From: Alkalibacterium sp034520745
GTDB taxonomy: Bacteria > Bacillota > Bacilli > Lactobacillales > Carnobacteriaceae_A
Assembly: GCA_034520745.1 (NCBI GenBank)
Contig: JAXHNF010000014.1
Location: 1-64,000 of the forward strand
Length of the DNA: 64,000 nucleotides
Direction: 5' to 3'
Shown: one piece after another, positions 1-9,197 of the stretch
Layout of the letters: every line of letters begins with the position of its first letter
Numbering within the stretch: the stretch's first letter is position 1
Made by a program: the position numbers and the translations under genes
Notes under the pieces: generated by a model
Told to the model about the DNA's origin: nothing
Databases searched by the model: none
What the model saw: the letters and a program-made list of their open reading frames with translations, nothing else

Positions 1-36
1 AGTTTTTCTTTTATAAACCTTTCAGCCGGTCTTTTT

Positions 37-999
37 TTAAACATACCCGTCGATGCCTCTGATTGAGTAGTTCAAAAACCGCAGTGTTCGAGAGAAGCCT
101 CTCCTGAGTTTTGAACGACGAGTTCTCGCTATATTGATATCCTTGACGGTCGCTGTCCGTTCACGATCTGAATGAGTCAGACTTTTTTGTTCCCGGCCGA
201 TCAGGAGCGAATGAGAGCGACAGATGTGAAAACCTGAAGGGTCATCAGACCTCAGCCAGTCAGCGTAAGCGTGTCAAATGATTTAAAACGTGCTCACAAG
301 AGTGTTGGGATCCGTTATTTCATCCGTTTCGATCCTTAGCGAGGTGGCTTTGTTTCTCTAAGGAAGTATCAAAATCTTCTATGCTTTTATTTGAATTGAT
401 CCGATACCGATTACGATTCCGGATAATCGTGAACCGCTGAACTGGACTCAGTCAGTATGCCGCACTTTTTTTCCGTTCAAAATGAGGTCGTTCGGCCACT
501 TGATTTTTACATCACCGTGAGTCGCTAGCGTTTGATAAAGAGCTGCTGCGGCAAGCTGGGTGAACAGAGATTTCGCTGTTATCCACAGCAGGTTTCCGTA
601 TCAGTGAAAAAGCGACTGATTTTCCTGAAACATCTCGCCATCTTGTCCAGCCTGCCTTTGCCTCGGTCTAATGATCAGTCGATACCAGTGTATCTGACTC
701 AGACTGATCTCAGCTGGATAGTGCTGTAGTGTTTGTTGAGGGAAGAGAACGTTCGAAATGAATGAGTGTTTTTGGTGTGCTGTCCTTTAGTCTTTCAAAA
801 TTGCAGGCGGATAAATCGGAGGAAGTTTGAGAGTCACAGTGTCATTTGCTGTCTGAAGCGGATAACCGGCTTTTTAGATCCTCTATGCAGGCTGAACAGC
901 CTTGTTGAGACTGCCTAGTCAGATGTGCAAGAGAAGCTAGGCTGACACTTGGGGATAGTTGGCTTTCAGATGATCGATAAGGGTCTCTTTGTCAGTCAT
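37..999 (-). CDS. birA: Biotin-[acetyl-CoA-carboxylase] ligase / biotin operon repressor BirA, heavily frameshifted
   Basis: Attaches biotin to acetyl-CoA carboxylase and, in bifunctional forms, represses biotin genes. No long open frame survives, but joined minus-strand frames give a complete BirA. The ATG at 999 follows an AAAGGAG site and begins MTDKETLIDHLKANYPQ, the start of an N-terminal winged-helix domain whose later part reads IEDLKSR..YPLQTAND. The ligase core is clear: KWPNDLILNGKK (about 508-463), then after a one-base shift CGILTESS, then a GIVIGIG stretch. The C-terminal domain ends near 37. At least eight indels are needed. The presence of the N-terminal domain suggests a bifunctional regulator-ligase. 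It is divergent from rnjB. The family call is secure; exact residues are not. Confidence 0.82.
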
Positions 1000-1060
1000 A
1001 ATGGGCTCCTTTGTAATGGAATGAATCTTCTAGTGCTCAGTATACCGGATAAGTCGGAAT

Positions 1061-1089
1061 TTGCCTACATCTGTGCTATACTTTATATA
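1061..1089 (+). promoter_or_regulatory. Candidate promoter of rnjB
   Basis: TTGCCT at 1061-1066 and TATATA at 1084-1089 are separated by 17 bases and lie about 90 bases before the rnjB start, in the divergent birA-rnjB gap. Sequence match only. Confidence 0.35.
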
Positions 1090-1179
1090 CGAGTGTATAC
1101 GAACGGGCTCTACATAGGTGAAAAAGACTATAAGAAAAGATGATAAAAGCTGAATAAGCTTATTTTGAGGTGGAAAATA

Positions 1180-2881
1180 GTGAGTAATATAAAAATTATT
1201 CCTCTTGGAGGAGTAAGAGAAAACGGTAAGAATTTATACGTTGTGGAATCAGGAGAGGATATTTTTGTTTCTCGACTGCGGGCTTATTTATCCCGAAGAC
1301 GAACTTTTCGGAATCGATGCGGTTATTCCGGATTTCAGCTATCTGGAAGAAAACGAAGACAGGATCATGGTGTCTTCCTGACACATGGTCATGAAGATGC
1401 TATCGGCGCCTTACCATATTTCCTGGATTTGTTTGACGTTCCGGTCTTCGGATCAGAACTGACGATAGAACTGGCCAAACTCTTTGTCAATCAGTCTAAT
1501 CTAAAACCTTCTTTTGATGACTATCATGTGATCGATGAAAAGACAGAGATCGACTTTAACGGGAAACTTGTCAAGTTTTTTCCGCACGACCCACACGATT
1601 CCTGATTCAATGGGGATCGTTGAGACAGAGGAAGGCAGTATCGTCTATACCAGGGAACTTTAAATTTGACCAAAGCGCCCAGGATATGTACAGGAGTGAC
1701 TTGTCTCGAATTTCGGATTTAGGTAAAGCAGGCGTTCTTGCCCTGCTGAGTGATTCTGGAGAAGCTGAAAGTCCTTATGAAAATGTATCCGAGAAAAAGG
1801 TTCAGGAGGAAGTCCTGGATACCTTCTTGAATACCAGCAGCCGGATAATCGTGGCAGCGGTCGCAAGTAATATCCTGCGTATCCAGCAGGTGCTGAATGC
1901 CGCCCACCGTTCCAACCGTAAAGTATTCATTACGGGCAAAAATCTGGAAGCGATACTTGAAACAGCCATGAAGCTGAACAAACTGACCCTGCCTGATGAT
2001 AATCTGATCGTTCCGGTCGATAAGATCGATCAGTACGATGATGACAAAGTCCTTATTCTCGAAACGGGAGCTGCAGGTGAGCCGATCAAGACGCTGAACC
2101 GCATGGCGCACCGGCAACCATCCGCAGGTGAATATCAAAGAAGGCGATCTGATCTTCATAGCAACCAGTCCTTCTACAGCGATGGAAGTCATGGTTGCTG
2201 AAACTGAAAACCTGGTTTATCGTGCAGGAGCTACGGTCAAGCATATTTCAGACAATATGAAAGCGTCCGGACACGCAACACCGAACGATCTTCAGCTGAT
2301 GATCAATCTGCTGAAACCAAAGTATTTCATTCCTATACAGGGTGAATACAGGATGCTTGCCGCGCATGCCGATTTGGCACATGAAACGGGTATCCCGTAT
2401 CAGAATATCTTTATTTTGAGTAACGGTGACGTGGTCAGTTATTTCGAAAAACAAGATGACTCAAAGCGGTCAGGTTTCCGCTGACAACACGCTGATCGAC
2501 GGTATAGGTATCGGAGACATCGGTAATATCGTCTTACGTGATAGACGCCTCCTGTCTGAAGACGGCATATTCGTCGCTGTCATTACGATCAACCGCAAGA
2601 AACAGAAAATCGTTTCTGACCCGCATATCGTAACAAGAGGCTTTGTTTTCGTTAAAGAAAGCCAGGATCTGATCAATGAATCATCAGAGATCGTGAAGGA
2701 TATCGTTAAAAAGAATCTTAAACATAATGATTTTGACTGGGGCTCGATCAAGCACGATATTCGCGAAGCCCTGAACAGTCATTTATTCAAGAAAACGAAA
2801 AGACGTCCGATCATTCTGCCTGTGATCATGGCAAGTCAATCAGGAACCGTCGCTTTAGAAGATAGTATTACAATAATGTAA
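1180..2881 (+). CDS. rnjB: Ribonuclease J2, frameshifted
   Basis: Metallo-beta-lactamase / beta-CASP ribonuclease of the RNase J family, which forms J1-J2 complexes in mRNA decay and rRNA maturation. I start it at the GTG at 1180, eight bases after GAGGTGG; it begins MSNIKIIPLGGVRENGKNLY. The metal-binding motif reads HGHEDAIGALPY: the second His of the HxHxDH motif is Ala, as is usual for J2 rather than J1. Downstream blocks match the family throughout (SGHATPNDLQLMINLLKPKY, GDIGNIVLRDRRLLSEDG, and the C-terminal domain ending near TKRRPIILPVIM). Frame breaks lie near 1270, 1370, 1588, 1653, 2110 and 2460. The restored length of about 565 residues is normal for the family. The breaks look like read errors. 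Confidence 0.9.
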
Positions 2882-2898
2882 AAATTAACTAATATTAC

Positions 2899-2990
2899 TG
2901 TACTGGGGGAGTCAATGCGATTGACTGAGAGTGAACTGATAGTTCAGACCCTTTGAACCTGTACGTTCATGCGTGCGCAGGAAGAGTACT
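2899..2990 (+). promoter_or_regulatory. TPP riboswitch (THI element)
   Basis: Contains the conserved blocks of the thiamin pyrophosphate aptamer in order: GGGGGAGTC near 2905, CTGAGAG near 2934, then ACCCTTTGAACCTG at 2948-2961, a variable arm, and a closing AGGAAGAGTA segment that can pair with TACT at 2901. It is followed by a terminator and by thiT, a thiamin transporter gene, which fits TPP-repressed expression. Confidence 0.9.
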
Positions 2991-3037
2991 CTTTGAGGAA
3001 AACGTTCAGACAGATAGGACTTATCCTGTCTCAGAAC

Positions 3038-3082
3038 AAATCTCCTCCCTGGTTCAGTAAAAACTTGGGAGGAGATTTTTTT
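3038..3082 (+). terminator. Riboswitch expression-platform terminator that also contains the thiT ribosome-binding site
   Basis: Arms AAATCTCCTCCC (3038-3049) and GGGAGGAGATTT (3067-3078) are perfectly complementary with a 17-base loop, and a T run follows. The 3' arm holds the only good Shine-Dalgarno sequence, GGGAGGAG, five to twelve bases before the thiT ATG at 3083. The hairpin can therefore both terminate transcription and hide the ribosome-binding site. A second small hairpin lies just upstream, around 3008-3032. Confidence 0.85.
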
Positions 3083-3646
3083 ATGCAAAATAGAAAATTA
3101 CGTATTTATCTGGAAGGGACCTTGTTTGCGGCTATCGCTATGGTCCTGTCGTTTATTCCAACAGGCATCGGTTCATCATTCAGTGTCTCACTGGGGATGA
3201 TCCCCTTGACCTTTTATGCAATCAGGCGCGGACTGCTTCCTGGCCTTTATGCCGGCTTTCTGTGGGGACTGCTGCACTTTGTCACAGGATCCGTGTGGAT
3301 GCTGAACATCTATCAGGTAGTGATCGAATATACACTTGGCTTATGCTTTTGTAGGACTTGCCGGTTTTTACAGCAAAGAAATTCTCAGAAATATCTCACT
3401 GGACAAGCATAAAACGGTCCAGTTCTATGTTCTGCTTGCTGTATTCGCAGGGGCTGTGGGACGCTACTTCTGGCATTTCATCGCAGGGTGGATTTTCTGG
3501 GGTGACTATGCTCTCTGGGGATTCAGCGCTATCTGTTTTCGCTGGTCATGAACGGATTAAGTATGATAGTCACCGCACTGGTTACAGCGATCGTCATGCT
3601 GATCCTGTACAGAAATTCTCCGGTCATCTTTCATCCGAAAAAATAA
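3083..3646 (+). CDS. thiT: Thiamin transporter ThiT (ECF S component), frameshifted
   Basis: Small membrane protein that binds thiamin and docks on the shared energy-coupling module EcfAA'T, which is not in this window. The ATG at 3083 gives MQNRKLRIYLEGTLFAAIAM with about six hydrophobic segments. The family signature is seen as YAFVGLAGFYSK and, further on, WHFIAGWIFWGDYALWG, with aromatic residues typical of the thiamin pocket. Frame breaks near 3343 and 3535 split it; the last stretch, MNGLSMIVTALVTAIVML, ends at TAA 3644-3646. The restored length is about 187 residues, normal for ThiT. It is controlled by the preceding TPP riboswitch. Confidence 0.9.
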
Positions 3647-3734
3647 TATTAGACCTGACTCCCTTTATTTCTAGACAGATAGAGTAGAGCTAATGTAAAC
3701 TGGAGTAAATGAAGGTATATAAAAGGAGTCATAT

Positions 3735-5192
3735 ATGAATATCATTTCTACACTATTCTGGCTGGCGATACTGCTCAACTCCGCCCTCGCTGTATTCACT
3801 GTCTTTCGGGAAAAAGAAAAGATATCGCCGCGATCTGGGCCTGGCTGCTGGTCATCACTATGCTGCCGGGTATCGGGTTTGTCATCTATCTGTTTTTAGG
3901 GCGCAAAATTTCCAAAGAAAAGATATTCGACATCCGTTCCCAGGAGCGCATCGGTATGGCTCAGCTGGTCGAATCTCAGAAGAAACTGATCGAATCAGAA
4001 AATCTTGATGTTCCTGAATCCAAATACCAGGATAAAACGTTCGAACTCATTCAGCTTTTTTTGAACAGCAATGAGGCTGTGCTGACGAAAGGAAATAATG
4101 TGAGGCTCATCAGTGACGGCGATGATAAGTTCGATCAGCTGCTGAAGGATATCAGCCAGGCAGAGCATCACATCCATGTGACCTACTACATTTTCAGAGG
4201 CGACAATATAGGCACCAAACTTGTCAGAGCGCTGTGAGGAAAAAGCGAAACAGGGTGTTAAAGTTAAAGTGCTGTATGATCCGGTCGGTGCAAGAGTATT
4301 AGGGAAACATTTCTTTGATGGTTTAAGAGAGTTGGGTGGTCAGGCTGAACCTTTCTTCGGTTCACGCTTTTTTCTGATCAACTTAAGACTGAACTATCAG
4401 AAATCACAGGAAAATAGTAGTGATCGACGGGAAAATCGGCTATACGGGCGGGTTCAATGTCGGGGATGATTATCTGGGGCTCTATGAAGAAATGGGCTAC
4501 TGGCGTGATACGCATCTGAGGATCGAGGGGAACGGCGTGCTTTCTCTGCAGACCCGTTTTCTTATGGACTGGAATGCCTCTACAAAAGGCAGAATCGATC
4601 AGCTATGATGAAGTGTATTTCCTTTTCAGGTGTTAAAAGGGTCGACTGATATGCAGATCGTATCAAGCGGTCCGGACAATGAAATGCATGCGATAGAAAA
4701 AGGATTCATCAAACTGATCAGTATGGCAAAAGAATCCGTTTACATCCAGACGCCTTATTTTATTCCTAATGAAGCGTTGATGGAGACGATCAAGATCGCC
4801 ATACTGTCCGGTATAGATGTCAAGGTGATGATCCCAACAAGCCTGATCACCCGTTTATATACAGAGCCACGCTCAGTTACGCAACGGAACTGATCGACTA
4901 TGGAGCCGAAGTTTATATCTATGACAGTGGCTTCCTGCATTCCAAAACCATTGTTATAGATGAAGAACTTCTGTCTGTCGGGACGGCAAATTTTGATATT
5001 AGAAGCTTTAGAACTTAATTTCGAGGTCAACGCCTTTATATATGACCGTTATCTGGCGAAAGCTCAGGTTCAGCTCTTTCAAAAATGATGCAATGGGATA
5101 GTTATCTGCTGACAAAAGAAATCACAGCAGACTATTCGAAATGGGAATTGTTCAAACAGCAGTTCAGTCGTCTGTTTTCCCCTATCTTGTAA
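3735..5192 (+). CDS. cls: Cardiolipin synthase, frameshifted
   Basis: Phospholipase-D-family membrane enzyme that condenses two phosphatidylglycerols into cardiolipin. The ATG at 3735 follows AAAGGAG. Two N-terminal membrane segments (FWLAILLNSALAVFTVF and AWLLVITMLPGIGFVIYLFLG) precede two HKD motifs: NHRKIVVIDGKIGYTGG near 4400-4450 and LHSKTIVIDE near 4935-4970. Conserved MQIVSSGPDNE and IQTPYFIPNEAL blocks lie between them. Breaks occur near 3817, 4235, 4398, 4600, 4635, 4845, 5010 and 5085. The restored length of about 485 residues is normal. It ends at TAA 5190-5192, just before a terminator. Confidence 0.9.
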
Positions 5193-5200
5193 GACTTTCA

Positions 5201-5227
5201 AGACCGTCATGCTGATGGTCTTTTTTT
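5201..5227 (+). terminator. Rho-independent terminator after cls
   Basis: AGACCGTCA and TGATGGTCT pair (one G-U) around a three-base loop and are followed by seven T residues, nine bases after the cls stop. Confidence 0.8.
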
Positions 5228-5264
5228 CTGCTGTGTATCATGAAAGACTGGTTTGTCAATAGAT

Positions 5265-5335
5265 AAAATAACAGCTCTGCAGATAACTTGGATCTGTGTC
5301 ATGATCCGGTCTTCTGCAGAGCTGCTGTTATTTTA
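5265..5335 (-). terminator. Long hairpin at the 3' end of the YolD-like gene
   Basis: AAAATAACAGCTCTGCAGA (5265-5283) is matched by TCTGCAGAGCTG plus CTGTTATTTT at 5314-5334, making a long inverted repeat with T runs on both sides. It overlaps the stop codon of the minus-strand gene at 5328 and probably terminates it, possibly also stopping read-through from cls. Confidence 0.65.
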
Positions 5336-5657
5336 GATGATAGTGTTTTCTGATGTGTCTGATGTCCCGCGCATTGACTAGGTAAGTGATGGCTCCTTTG
5401 TCTGACTTGATGATTATCTGTGTTGATTTGGGTGAGAAGTAAGGGATACCGGTAAATTCACTGATGCCGCCTGACTGTGAAGTAGGGTTGACCTGAACCA
5501 CGATAGGGAACCGCTTCTTAACAGCGAGTTTCAGATAAGTAGCAATTTGCTCTTTAGGCATTTGTGCCTGAACCTTCATAAAAGGAGTAAATAAGGAACC
5601 GTAACCCTTTTTTATATATTCTACAAATGAATGTCTATTCTCAGCTGATCTGCTCAT
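5328..5657 (-). CDS. Small YolD-like protein under an SOS-type promoter
   Basis: Intact 109-residue gene, read on the minus strand from ATG at 5657. The sequence has a helical first half (including the MPKEQIATYLKLAVKKR region) and a beta-rich second half in which IVVQVNPTSQSGG, GIPYFS, IIIKSD and a closing ARDIRHIRKHY follow each other. This layout resembles YolD-like proteins, which in Firmicutes often accompany Y-family DNA polymerases and respond to DNA damage. The similarity is by pattern only and weak. The promoter with two LexA-type boxes supports the idea. No polymerase gene is adjacent: the neighbours are cls and degV. Molecular function unknown. Confidence 0.6.
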   Translation of the reverse strand: MSRSAENRHSFVEYIKKGYGSLFTPFMKVQAQMPKEQIATYLKLAVKKRFPIVVQVNPTSQSGGISEFTGIPYFSPKSTQIIIKSDKGAITYLVNARDIRHIRKHYHLK

Positions 5658-5670
5658 AATTATCCTCTCC

Positions 5671-5717
5671 CGAACGTATGTTACCTATAGTATAGCGAAC
5701 GAACATTCATTCGTCAA
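5671..5717 (-). promoter_or_regulatory. SOS promoter with two LexA/DinR-type boxes
   Basis: On the minus strand TTGACG (5717-5712) and TATACT (5694-5689) are separated by exactly 17 bases. One box, CGAATGAATGTTCG (5713-5700), fills much of the spacer; a second, CGAACGTATGTTAC (read on the plus strand, 5671-5684), lies between the -10 and the start codon. Against the Bacillus consensus CGAACRNRYGTTYC the first matches 12 of 14 and the second 13 of 14 positions. Binding at either would block transcription. Confidence 0.75.
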
Positions 5718-5744
5718 TAATTTTGATATATTTAATCTATAATG

Positions 5745-5773
5745 TTTCTATTTATTATTAGAATACGTATAAT
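5745..5773 (+). promoter_or_regulatory. Candidate degV promoter
   Basis: A perfect -10, TATAAT (5768-5773), lies 17 bases after a weak TTTCTA, 34 bases before the degV start. Confidence 0.4.
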
Positions 5774-5807
5774 AAACAGTGTAGTAAAAAAGGAGTGATT
5801 TAAAAAG

Positions 5808-6681
5808 ATGGAATACCAGCTAATTACTGATTCATGTAGTGACCTGCCATTGGAAGTGGTAGATAAATGCAACCTGGATATTGTTAATTTCATTATCAAT
5901 ATGAACAACGAAGAATTGGTGGATGACATGGGAAAAACATTCGATAAAGAAGCATTTTTCCAGCGTCTCAAAAACGGTGAAACGGCATCGACTTCTCAAG
6001 TCAACGTGCACTCATACTTAGAAAAATTCAAATATTATGTTGAGAAGAAGATACCCGTTGTTTATCTCGCATTTTCTTCAGCGTTATCTGGTTCGTTCAA
6101 TTCGGCAGTACAGGCTAAGAAGATGCTGATCGAAGAATATGACGAAGTGGACATTACGATCGTCGACACCAAAGCTGCCAGCCTTGGTCAGGGTCTCCTG
6201 GTTTATGAAGCATGTCAGAAAAAAGAAGGCGGTTTTTCTAAAGACGAACTGATCCAGTGGCTAGAAGACAGCAAGTTGAACTACCATTCATGGGTCACGG
6301 TTGATGATATCAGACATCTGCAGCGTGGCGGAAGGATCTCCGCTACTGCTGCCACGGTGGGAACACTGCTTCATGTCAAACCCATTTTAGTTGTCGATCC
6401 TGAAGGAAAGCTGATCCCTTCGGCAAAAGTGAGGGGAAGAAAAAAATCCATCAATTATCTGGTCGACCAGACGATTGCCCATTTGACTGATGCAGGTGAT
6501 CATACAATTTTTGTCGGACATGTCGGCGCCAGAGAAGAAGCGGAATCGATCAGAGATAAATTAATGGAAAGAGTCGAGTCCTAAGGAAGTCATCGTCTCC
6601 AGTTTTGGGCCGACGGTAGCCGCCCATACGGGTTACGGATCGCTGGCTGTTTTCAATTATGGTGACCAAAGGATCGGATAA
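5808..6681 (+). CDS. DegV family fatty-acid-binding protein, one frameshift near the C terminus
   Basis: DegV proteins hold a fatty acid and, as FakB, present it to the kinase FakA, whose gene lies at 30158 in this window. The ATG at 5808 follows AAAGGAG. The start, MEYQLITDSCSDLP, has the family's N-terminal TDS motif; further family features are FSSALSGSFNSA, the DTKAASLGQG segment and GGRISATAATVGTLLHVKPIL. A break near 6582 moves the last part, PKEVIVSSFGPTVAAHTGYG, to another frame, ending at TAA 6679-6681. The restored length is about 290 residues, normal. Whether this copy serves FakA or another partner cannot be decided here. Confidence 0.88.
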
Positions 6682-6713
6682 GTGGATCGCTGACAGTCGA
6701 CACTGACCGTGGA

Positions 6714-6757
6714 AACTAGTATACTAGTTGACAATTTATTTTAATGTGTGGTATAGT
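6714..6757 (+). promoter_or_regulatory. V-ATPase operon promoter with a perfect palindrome over the -35
   Basis: TTGACA (6728-6733) and TATAGT (6752-6757) are separated by 18 bases. AACTAGTATACTAGTT (6714-6729) is a perfect 16-bp palindrome whose end overlaps the first two bases of the -35. It is placed like an operator or activator site. The remaining bases of the 201-base gap up to the first gene hold a leader of about 120 bases with no recognised structure. Confidence 0.65.
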
Positions 6758-6882
6758 TAGTTTGTTCGTAACACAATTAATAATAATTTTTATACGGTTG
6801 GGCGTTGGCTTTCAAGGATAATTTCTTCTGGGGTGAGAAGAAGCTTGTTAGCTGCGCCCATTTTTTTGAAAGGGGGAAGAAA

Positions 6883-7209
6883 ATGAACCGAGAAGCTATA
6901 AATTATGTTAAAGAAGCTGAAGCAAGAGTCGATGAACTTCGTATAAATGCTGAAGCAGAGATCAAAGAAATTAAAGCTGCAAAAGAAGAAGAAATACAGA
7001 AACACAAAGAGCTGACAGACAAAGAAGTAAATGATTTCCGCAGAGAGAAATATGATGAGATGGAGTCAGCGCTGGAAAAAGATGAAAAAGAAATGAACGA
7101 GACAGTCCAGGCGGAGACTGTTAAATTCGATCTTGCTTACAAAGAAAAGAAAGATGTGTTAGCCAATCGAATAGCGGAGGAGGTATTGCGTCGATATGGC
7201 AATAGCTAA
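6883..7209 (+). CDS. ntpF: V-type ATPase peripheral-stalk subunit G/H (NtpF-like)
   Basis: Intact, 108 residues from ATG at 6883 after GAAAGGGGG; an in-frame upstream extension lacks a ribosome site. Nearly the whole protein is a charged Glu/Lys/Ala-rich helix, from KEAEARVDELRINAEAEIKE to the IAEEVLRRYG end, as expected for the coiled-coil stalk that pairs with subunit E and resists rotor torque. First gene of the operon, as ntpF is in Enterococcus hirae. Its 3' end overlaps the start of the next gene by 14 bases, implying translational coupling. Low-complexity helix makes homology alone weak; position makes the call. Confidence 0.85.
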   Translation: MNREAINYVKEAEARVDELRINAEAEIKEIKAAKEEEIQKHKELTDKEVNDFRREKYDEMESALEKDEKEMNETVQAETVKFDLAYKEKKDVLANRIAEEVLRRYGNS

Positions 7210-9175
7210 AATGAAAAAATTGACATTGTTAGCAGAACATGCTCATAAAGAGAATGTTTTGAAAAGTGTACAGAGATGCAGAGTGTTGAAATTGTCTCGC
7301 TTGCTGATAATGACGATGAAGATTTATTAGAAGGATTTTCTAAAGAAACATCTGATACGAAAACGTACGATTTCAAAGGCAGACTTCAGGATGTTGAATA
7401 TGCTATTGATTATCTGGATGACTATGTTGCTCAGCCGGGATTGATTGAAAAGCTGAAGTCTAAAAGAGAAGTGTTTTCTCTGGCAGAATTGGAAAAGTAT
7501 GTTGAGAAAGCCGATATTGATTCACTACTTGAAGGTGTTTCAACAAAAGAACGGGAAATAAACAAACTGGACGAAGAACTGAACAACTTGAGACAGGAAG
7601 AACAATTCTTGAGGAAATGGCGCGGCCTTAATTTTTTGCCAAGAGAGGTCAAGCAGTTTAACTTGATGCATGTCATGATTGGTACTGTGGATATAGAACG
7701 ATCGGATCCTCTTATCGCATCTATAAAGGAAAACGGTAAAGTCTATTACGAAGAAGTATACAGACGTAGTGATGAGGTTGCTTATCTCTTCATTCTTCCA
7801 AAAGACGCGATCAAGGCATTGACGGATAGTATCAATCAGTACAGTTACAGTGAACTAGAGTATGATTATAGTGTTCTGCCAGAAGATGCGCTTTATAGAA
7901 ATCTCTCGGAACAGAAAGAAAAAAGAGAGATAATGGCTGAGTCTGAAGAAGGAAATGGATGGCTGGAAATCAGTCTACAAAGATTTACAGTTAGCTGAAG
8001 AATACTACTACAATTTATCTGAAAGAAAAAAGCGAAAGATATCCTCATCGATAGTCCGCACTTGTTCCTGATGACTGGATGGATCGAGGAAGAAAAAATT
8101 GAAAATCTGAAATCCAATATCAATCAGGAAGTCGGCGAGACCGAGGTTGTTATTCTGACTGATGAAATCAAGATGGAAGAATACAGGGATGTACCGATCG
8201 TGCTGAAGAATAATAAAATAGTTCAGCCGTTCGAGATGATCACTGAAATGTTCAGCTACCCACAATACAATGAAGTTGACCCCACTCCGTATATGTTTCC
8301 GTTCTTTATGATTTTTTTCGGAATGATTGGTGCTGATTTAGGTTATGGTCTACTGTTATTGGGCTGCGACATTTGTTGGTTTGAAATATCTTAATATTGA
8401 AGGGTCTACAAGAAGGTTTATCAAATTCTTGCATATCCTTTCTTATCCGACTATGGCTGTGGGAGTATTCTATGGGAGTTTCTTCGGAATAGAACTGCCG
8501 ATACAAGTGCTCTCGCTGCAAGACGATGTAATTGAAATCATGATTCTTTCCGTAGCTATCGGAGTTTTCCAATTAGTTATTCGGTTTGTTTATGAATGGT
8601 ATCATCAAAGGGCGTCAAGGACAGAGAGCCTCAAGTTATATCGATGGATATTCATGGGCGTTTATGCTCATAGGTGTCGTTCTCTATATACTAGGATCAA
8701 TGGTCTTGGATATGCCTTTACTGTCTCAGATCGGTATTGGACTGGCATTGATCAACGTAGTCGGTATTCTGATCGTTTCCACTATCTCAAGCAACGAACA
8801 AAGGACTTGGATTTGGACTTAGGTTTATATAACTTATACGGGATCTCTGGTTATGTTGGAGATATCGTAAGTCTATACACGATTAATGGCTCTTGGTGTC
8901 GCGAGTGCGAATATTGCGTATGGCGTTTAACATGATCATCGGTTTCTTACCTGCCGTTAATGCAGATTTACTGTCGGTGTCGTACTGATCATTGGCGTTA
9001 CACGCGCTTTAAATATCGCGCTTTACTTTCTTAAGTGCGTACGTTCACTCGTCTAGGTTACAGTATGTAGAATTTTTCGGTAAATTCTTTGAGGGCGGCG
9101 GCACAACCGTTGGCTCCTTTGAGAACACTTGAAAAATATATATGGTTGACCAGAAAAAGTAAGGGTTTAATATAA
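7196..9175 (+). CDS. ntpI: V-type ATPase membrane subunit I (a subunit), frameshifted
   Basis: Large stator subunit that holds the ion half-channels beside the rotor ring. Starts at ATG 7196 after GGAGGAGG: MAIAKMKKLTLLAEHAHKEN. The N-terminal half is cytoplasmic with coiled coils (for example TKEREINKLDEELNNLRQEE); the second half is membrane, beginning PYMFPFFMIFFGMIGADLGYG and ending after a YTRLMALGVASANIAYAFNM block and AYVHSSRLQYVEFFGKFF, all family hallmarks. Ends at TAA 9173-9175. Breaks lie near 7275, 7975, 8035, 8365, 8580, 8810, 8870, 8965, 9015 and 9115. The restored length, about 659 residues, matches NtpI. Confidence 0.9.
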
Positions 9176-9197
9176 TAAAAAATGGAGGAATAAATAT

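Noticed and set aside
532..729. Plus-strand 65-codon frame in the first kilobase
   Set aside because: Antisense to birA, whose ligase motif is clear on the other strand.
949..1143. Plus-strand 64-codon frame before rnjB
   Set aside because: Covers the birA start and the divergent promoter region; composition and lack of similarity argue against a gene.
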